DNA of 64,000 nt. It comes from Dryomyza anilis. Taxonomy: Eukaryota > Arthropoda > Insecta > Diptera > Dryomyzidae. The number at the start of each line of letters is the position of its first letter. Within the stretch, counting starts at the first letter, position 1. The DNA is taken from assembly GCA_951804985.1 (NCBI GenBank), contig OX638132.1, positions 10,149,529 to 10,213,528 on the forward strand, given 5' to 3'. Shown one piece after another: positions 58,331-64,000 of this stretch. The notes beneath the pieces are model-generated. The model saw only the letters and a list, made by a program, of their open reading frames with translations, had not been told where the DNA came from and ran no database searches. The position numbers were made by a program, and so were the translations under genes.

Positions 58331-60080
58331 TATCTCAATAATATTCTGTCTGCAATGCACCAATCTGAGCTTTCTGTAGAATGCTTTTAACCAAAAGCAA
58401 CACAGCGCCAAGCCAACTGACAACAGCAGTTCTCTCTACACGAAAATAAATCGGGTAAAATGCAAGTGAAACCTTCTAAAATCAAGAACCAATCCCAATC
58501 AAATCAAATACAAAATCTAGAATTGGAATAAGGAAAATGTAAATTTAAGAAAAAAAAAAGCTGAAAATAAATAAAAACACAAAAGGCGGTTTGTTTGTTT
58601 TTTTTTTGCTTGCGATTGCGCAATATATTTTCATCAAAACAAAATCTTGAGAGGAAAAACATTACGCAACCATTTATTAATAATCTTCTTCATCTTCTAC
58701 TTATTTATCATCATTATAATAATGATTAATAAATATTTTCATTCAAACAACAAAAATTCTGCACTAATAAAACGAATAAAATTTGGAACTATTTTGTTTA
58801 ATTTTTGTTTTTCATAAAATTTCACTTTTTTGAATTCTTTATTTTTTTTCTTTCATTTATAATTTTATTATTGAAAAATGTTTGTTGTCTGAAATTTGAA
58901 AATCGTTTTTCTTTTTTTTTTTTTGGTTTTTTATTGCATAAAAAATATTACAATAATTATTTTTTTCATATAATTTTTCTTTTTGTTTCACGTTTTTTTT
59001 GTCATTGAATATGATAAACACAGATTTTCTTGTTTTAATAAATTTCTTTTATACTTTCGTATTTTTTATATGAAATACATGCAGTTTGGTTGTTTTCTTT
59101 TTTATTTATTTGTTTCAATTGATATGGAATTCAAAGTCAATTTGGATTTAATACATGTTTATTGTAGTGTTTAAAGTTTTAAATATTTTAGTTTTTATTA
59201 TTTTTGTTGCTTGAAAATATTAGAAATTTTTAAATTAATTAATTATTATTGGGTTTTTGTTTGCATACAAAAAATTATCACACAAAATTGCAAGTTTTTT
59301 ATACACTTAAAAATATGAGTAGTAGGTAGGAGTGGAAAGAAAAGCTTAATAGAAAGTTCGATAGAGACAGCAGTAGAATCGATGATAAAAGTGAATAAAA
59401 AAAAAATGAAAACAAAAAACTTAATAAAATTTCATGAAAAATGAATTGTTTTAAAATAAAATGGAAAAGAAACTAAAAAAAATAGTTAAAAAGTGCAAAA
59501 TGTGAAATAAGTTTGAAAGGAAGAAAGTTGCTTTATTTCATTGGAAGTACTTTTTTTATACAAAAAAAAAAAAAACTTAAACAACTTTAAGATATTCTCT
59601 TTAGTTATTACTACTATTATATACTCTTTTGTAAATCAATTTTTGAAAATTTTTGACATTTGTTTTTAAATTTTCAATTTTTAAAAAAATTATTTTCTTT
59701 ATATTATTGTAATGTATTTTGTGTGTTTGTTTTTGTGTTTTTGTTTTGTTTTTTTATTATATTATTTATTTCTTTCTTTCTAATTTCATACCAAGTCTTT
59801 GTTAAAGCTTTTTTTCTTCTTATACTTGTCTCAATTAAAATTGAAGATATTTATTAAGTTAAAATTAAAATTGAACTTGTTTCGTTTAAAAATAATATTT
59901 ATATATATTAAAAAATGTTTTAAGTAAAACTAAAAAAAAAAATTAAAAACAATCAAAAATAGTCTCTGTTACAACTGCGATTTGAATTGTGTTACAATAC
60001 ATGAGTTTATTGCATGATTTCGTATGTAGTTTGAGATGAGTTTTAATTTTGGCAAATTTAAACGGTATTTTTAGATTTCT
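58331..60080. other. T-rich spacer, no gene
   Basis: T-rich sequence with short frames and A-runs. 58370-58470 is less biased (caacacagcgccaagccaac) but not recognisable. Confidence 0.4.
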
Positions 60081-60084
60081 TTTG

Positions 60085-60610
60085 TTTTTGGTCAAGACGC
60101 GTCAAAGCGCTTCTGGGCGGCTAATGCAGCTTTTAAATTCGAATGCAGCACAAAGCGCAGCAGCAGTTCAAATTCATGAATTTGTACTAATGTTGCAATA
60201 AATTTTAAGAAAAATTAAAAATAAAATGAAATAAAAAATATATTTAACAGTTTTTTAATTTTTATAATTAAAAACAAACAAAAAAACGGCTGCTGCTGGC
60301 TTTGCTGTATACAAACCAAAAAAAAAAGCTACAAAGGGCGTCTAAAAAAGCGCTTTTTGACACGTGTGCGGCAATAAATAATATAAATGTTTGTTTTTCT
60401 ACTATACAAACTAGAAAATGTGTTCGTGTGAGGAAAAATGCAAAATTCTTAAAATTTACTCTTTGATTTTGTTGTTTTTTTTTTACAGAAAGGCGCAAAA
60501 ATGTCTAAAAAAAATATATATAATATTTATCTTTTGTTTTTTTTTGTACAAATTTCAAGAGTGCAGCGCATCGAGCGCGGCTCTAGCGCTGCAATGCATT
60601 AAATTTAGTT
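60085..60610. promoter_or_regulatory. GC-richer islands with repeated AGCGC motifs
   Basis: Three small islands in T-rich DNA carry caaagcgcttctgggcggc, cacaaagcgcagcagcag, aaaagcgctttttgacacg and gtgcagcgcatcgagcgcgg followed by tagcgctgcaatgc. Repetition of AGCGC(T) across islands separated by AT-rich DNA suggests functional or conserved non-coding sequence, for example in a UTR or intron. No frame or known element was assigned. Confidence 0.3.
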
Positions 60611-60883
60611 TAATTTAATTTATTTTTAATTTATTCTTTTAACAATTGCAAAATATATCACGTGAGTTTTCGCTCAATTAATTTTTTGTGGTTTTCTGCT
60701 ACTATTAACTCCTACTACTACTAGTAGTAGTATTGAAAACTTTAAAATTCATAATTAAAATTAAGTTATTTAAATAATTCTATTTTTAAATTAAAAATAA
60801 AACAGCACTTTTTACGCACAGGGAAGAACACTAAAGCTGTTAACTGCAAAAGCTTGCAGTAGATCGGATCGCTTAGCAGGGAC

Positions 60884-60941
60884 ACAGAGAGAGAGTGAGT
60901 GAGTGGAAAAGAGAGAGAGATAGTGTAAAAAAGAGAGAGTA
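60884..60941 (+). promoter_or_regulatory. GAGA-repeat tract
   Basis: gagagagagtgagtgagtgg, agagagagagatag and aagagagagt lie within 60 bases, beside a less AT-biased segment (agatcggatcgcttagcagg). GAGA repeats are the binding sites of Trl/GAGA factor in flies and are common at promoters; here that role is inferred. Confidence 0.4.
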
Positions 60942-62779
60942 CATGTGTGCCTGAATGAGCACAACATTTTCTACTTTTTTCTTTATATCAAATACAATTT
61001 TTGGCTTTTAGAACTAAAACAACGTCTTTTACATTCGTTTCGATGCACGTGCAACAACATTTTTAAACTTTTGAATTTAATATAAATCAATAGTTTTCTT
61101 TTCTTTTTTCAACATACTATTAAAAGCTGCTTAAAGTTTACAATTTAATGTTAAATTAAACATAAATTTTAAGAGTGCAAAATTTAAATTAGTTAAGCAT
61201 TAAATAAGTCAGTAGTTGCTAAAAACAAAAACATTAAAATTTAAATAAAAATTAAAATAAAATAAAAACAAGGTACTGGGTTCAAGTGTTTCGTTTTGTT
61301 GTTTCGGTTTGTTTACTTGTTAACAAAAATTTAACTTTAATAAATTTTCTTCTCTTCAGCTCAAAAAACTAGTTACATATTACTATTATTATTTCAACAA
61401 AATTTTACAAGAATTCTGCGTTGTGGCTTTGCTGCTTTCGCTTTTTATACAGGGTACTTTATACAAATATATAGTATATATATATAAATATCTCATTTTA
61501 TATATTATATATAAATTTAATTAATAATAAAAATACATACATTTTACAGTTATTATATTTTAATATATATAGATATAAATTAAGTAAAATACTTTCATTT
61601 GTTGTTTGTTTTATTATTTATATTATTATGAATATTATTGTTATTTTAGTTTATAGTTTCTTTTTAAAAGTTTAGTTTTTCTTTTGCTTAAGTTTTGTTT
61701 TTTTTTTATTTAGTTTGTTTTGTTTCGAACGCATTCACAAAGTGTTTTATTTCTTTTCTTTCTTTATAAGTTTTAAAATTTTAAAAATTAAAAATTCGTT
61801 ACAATTTATTTGCACAATTTCTTTGCGGTGTCTGTCTGTCTGTTGGTTGGTTGTCGTTGCTTGCAAAGAATCTACTTTCATTTACATTACAAAAAAATCA
61901 ATAAAAAAATTAAAAAAAAAACAACTTAAACAAAATTTCAAATTTGTACAATATTTTATTTGCTTTATGCAAATTTTAAACTATAAAAAAAAAATAAAAA
62001 TTAAACAAAAATTGCTAAATTGTATTGCGCTGCTTTTTTTAAAAGTAAGGTTTTTGTTTAATTAGTTTAAATGCATTTCTTTTCTTCACACTTGTTACGT
62101 TTTACAGGCGCACTTTTAAGCATTAACAGTTTTAAGTTTAAAAATAAATGATATTTTTTACGCACTCTGTCTTTATACAAAAATTAAAAATAAATAAAAT
62201 ATGACTGCGCGCATAGCATGCGCTAATATTGCAAATAAAAGTAAAAGACTTCAAGTGAATGGTTGAAAGAAAAATAAATTAGTTTTCAATTATAGCAAAA
62301 GAATTTAAAAAAAAGCGTTAAATAAAAAAATGTCAGCAGAAGAGGGTTTTAAAATTTGGTTTTAGCAGAAACGCTTTCTTAAAAAAGTGTTTTAAAATTG
62401 TGTGTTTAAAAATATTTTTCAACAATGTTTTTAAAAATTTTTTAAAAATTGTTTTTAAACAGTATTTTTTAAAATGTTTTAAATAAATAATTTTTATAAA
62501 TGAATTTTTAAAAAAGAATTTTAAAGAAAGAATTTTTGAAAATGAATTTTTATAAATGAATTTTTAAGAATGAACTTTATAAAATGTTTTTTAAAAAATA
62601 TTTTTCCGAAATGTTATTTTTTTTAACTTTTTTTCAAAAAAAGTGCTTAAAAGCATTTCTCATAAAATGTTAAAATAAGTATCTTATAAAAGATGCTTTT
62701 AAAGCACCTTTCAAAAGTGTTTTTCAAAGCAAATTTGTTTTTTAAAGCAATTTTTCCAGTGTTTTTAAAAAGTATTTCT
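60942..62779. other. AT-rich spacer, no gene
   Basis: Contains an AT-dinucleotide-rich patch at 61470-61580. The frame at 61715-62065 has no domain. From 62340 the sequence begins to show tttttaaaa-type repeats that lead into the next array. Confidence 0.4.
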
Positions 62780-63300
62780 CAAAAATAATTTAAATATGTA
62801 GTATATCTCAAAAAAGTTTTTAAAACTATTTTTCAAAAAAAATTTTAAAACTATTTTACAAAAAAGTTTTTAAAACTATTTTTCAAAAAAGTCTTTAAAC
62901 TATTTTACAAAAAAGTTTTTAAAACTATTTTACAAAAAAGTTTTTAAAACCATTTTTCAAAAAAAATTTTAAAACTATTTTTTAAAAAAGTTTTTAAAAC
63001 TATTTTACAAAAATGTTTTTAAAACTATTTTACAAAAAAGTTTTTAAAACTATTTTTCAAAAAAGTCTTTAAAACTATTTTACAAAAAAGTTTTTAAAAC
63101 TATTTTACAAACAAGTTTTTAAAACCAATTTTCAAAAAAAATTTTAAGACTATTTTTCAAACGTTTTAAAATTATTTTTCAAAAATATTTTTCAAACTAT
63201 TTCTCAAAAATGTTTTTAAAACTATTACTCATGAATGTTCTTAAAACTATTTATCAAAAATGTTTTTAAAACTATTTCGCAAACATGTTTTTAAAACTAA
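62780..63300. repeat. Tandem array, 24-25-bp unit tttttaaaactattttacaaa
   Basis: The unit aaaaagtttttaaaactattt(t)(a/t)c repeats about 20 times, best preserved at 62812-63150. Decayed flanking units run from about 62340 to 63480. Each unit holds the palindrome tttttaaaa. The frame at 63260-63466 is a by-product. Confidence 0.85.
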
Positions 63301-63814
63301 TTCTCAAAAATGTATTTCTCAACAAAAGTTTTTTTTACAACTTTTTCACAAAAATGTTTCAATTTCTCAATTTCAATTTCAGAAAATTGTTTTTTTAAAA
63401 CTATTGCTCAAAAATGTTTTTAAACCTATTTTAAACGTACTTTTTAAATGTATTTTCAAAACGTAATTTTCAACAGAGCTTTTTAAAACCCATTTTTTGC
63501 ATGATTTTAATATACAAATAAAATAAAAAAAAAAAAAGAAAAAGACTTCGATAGAGTGTGAAATCTTGCGGTTTAAAATTAACGCTAATTACAATAAATA
63601 TTCGTTTGTTTCGCTAAATAATTTCTACATTAAAGCATAAAGAAAGTGAGGCAGCGTACGACGCGCAAATTTGTTTAATGTTTCTTTTAATAAAAAAAAA
63701 ATGTGTGTAACAAAAAAGCAAACATTTTAATTTTTCGTTTACTTTTTTGTTAGATGCATTTTTTATGTTTGTTTGTTTTGTTTTTGTTTGATTTGATTTC
63801 TTTGATATTATAAA
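63301..63814. other. AT-rich spacer with decayed array units
   Basis: Diverged units of the preceding array to about 63480, then a less biased patch (gcggtttaaaattaacgc, ggcagcgtacgacgcgc at about 63650). No gene recognised. Confidence 0.4.
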
Positions 63815-64000
63815 CTATTTTAGTGTTGGCTTAAATTTAAAATAGAAAATTGAAAGAAAAAAATGTATATAAAAAATAATAGTGTTGCTGCTGCTGCACG
63901 CGTTTGTTGTTCTTGTAGCTGCGCTGCTGCTGCTCATGTTGTTCTTAATGTTGCGCTGATTTTTCGCAGCAATGGCGGCGGCAGCACATGGACGTTGTTT
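63815..64000 (-). other. Exon-like right edge, partial
   Basis: GC-rich GCT/GCA triplet sequence that continues beyond the window. On the minus strand one frame is open for 61 codons from the window edge to a stop at 63815, rich in Ala, Ser, Asn and Thr at first, then hydrophobic where the DNA turns AT-rich. On the plus strand there is instead a good acceptor-like site (tgatttttcgcag, ending 63969) followed by an ATG at 63972 with G at -3 and +4, reading MAAAAHGRC to the edge. Both cannot be right, and triplet-repeat DNA gives open frames by chance. Strand and coding status are undecided. Confidence 0.3.

Noticed and set aside
62780..63300. CRISPR-like regular repeats
   Set aside because: The units are contiguous with no spacers, the array is AT-only in character, and the genome is evidently eukaryotic.

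Overview
This window looks like AT-rich intergenic or intronic DNA from a higher fly (Diptera: Brachycera, probably a calyptrate or close relative). Four things point there. It holds a mariner of the DD41D (rosa) type. It has two tRNA-headed SINEs with a (TTA)n tail. It has several copies of a long dispersed repeat carrying runs of gtctgtctgtcc, a kind of repeat common in fly genomes. It also has many short TA-flanked MITEs. No complete host protein-coding gene can be supported. Apart from the rosa transposase remnant, the long reading frames are by-products of low-complexity DNA.

Layout. 0-9 kb: a degenerate 20-bp tandem array split by a MITE (0.4-1.07 kb), a Helitron with both ends (2.40-3.61 kb), a 1.47-kb TA-flanked repeat (5.08-6.54 kb) and the gtctgtctgtcc dispersed repeat (6.7-7.4 kb). 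8.7-9.3 kb: a SINE with a 12-bp target duplication, followed by a long near-perfect hairpin. 10-11.5 kb: a strongly T-rich strand-asymmetric tract. 12.5-13.4 kb: a GC-richer CAG/CAA island that could be an untranslated exon. 13.5-14.0 kb: a second Helitron piece. 14.8-15.7 kb: nested fold-back elements. 15.8-16.3, 32.2-32.7 and 40.9-41.7 kb: copies of an element rich in CCTGATCAGG. 22.0-22.5 kb: a solo LTR with a phased heat-shock-element-like array. 23.7-25.0 kb: about 170 copies of an 8-bp repeat.

26-49 kb: further copies of the same families, a broken gene-like sequence with a MITE in it (27.6-29.1 kb), the rosa mariner (31.1-31.9 kb), a second SINE inside a TIR element (33.1-34.6 kb), five spaced CCGTCCGGAA motifs beside a Tc1 relic (37.2-38.7 kb), two opposed copies of a 385-bp MITE (21.4 and 38.9 kb), and a MITE inside a MITE (47.8-48.3 kb). 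48.7-50.1 kb is strongly enriched for the hexamer AGATAC/GTATCT. 51.7-52.2 kb has two abutting MITEs. 55.1-56.5 kb is an element interrupted by a fold-back made of two rosa 5' ends. 57-64 kb is T-rich with tandem arrays, GAGA repeats, small GC-richer islands and an exon-like edge at the right border, and may lie inside or just outside a gene that continues beyond the window.

The parts do not form a pathway. The window is a layered record of transposition, in which the nesting order can be read in several places: MITE into tandem array, SINE into TIR element, MITE into MITE, rosa into an older repeat. Candidate regulatory DNA is restricted to the hexamer clusters, the GAGA tract, the solo LTR promoter and a few GC-richer islands.
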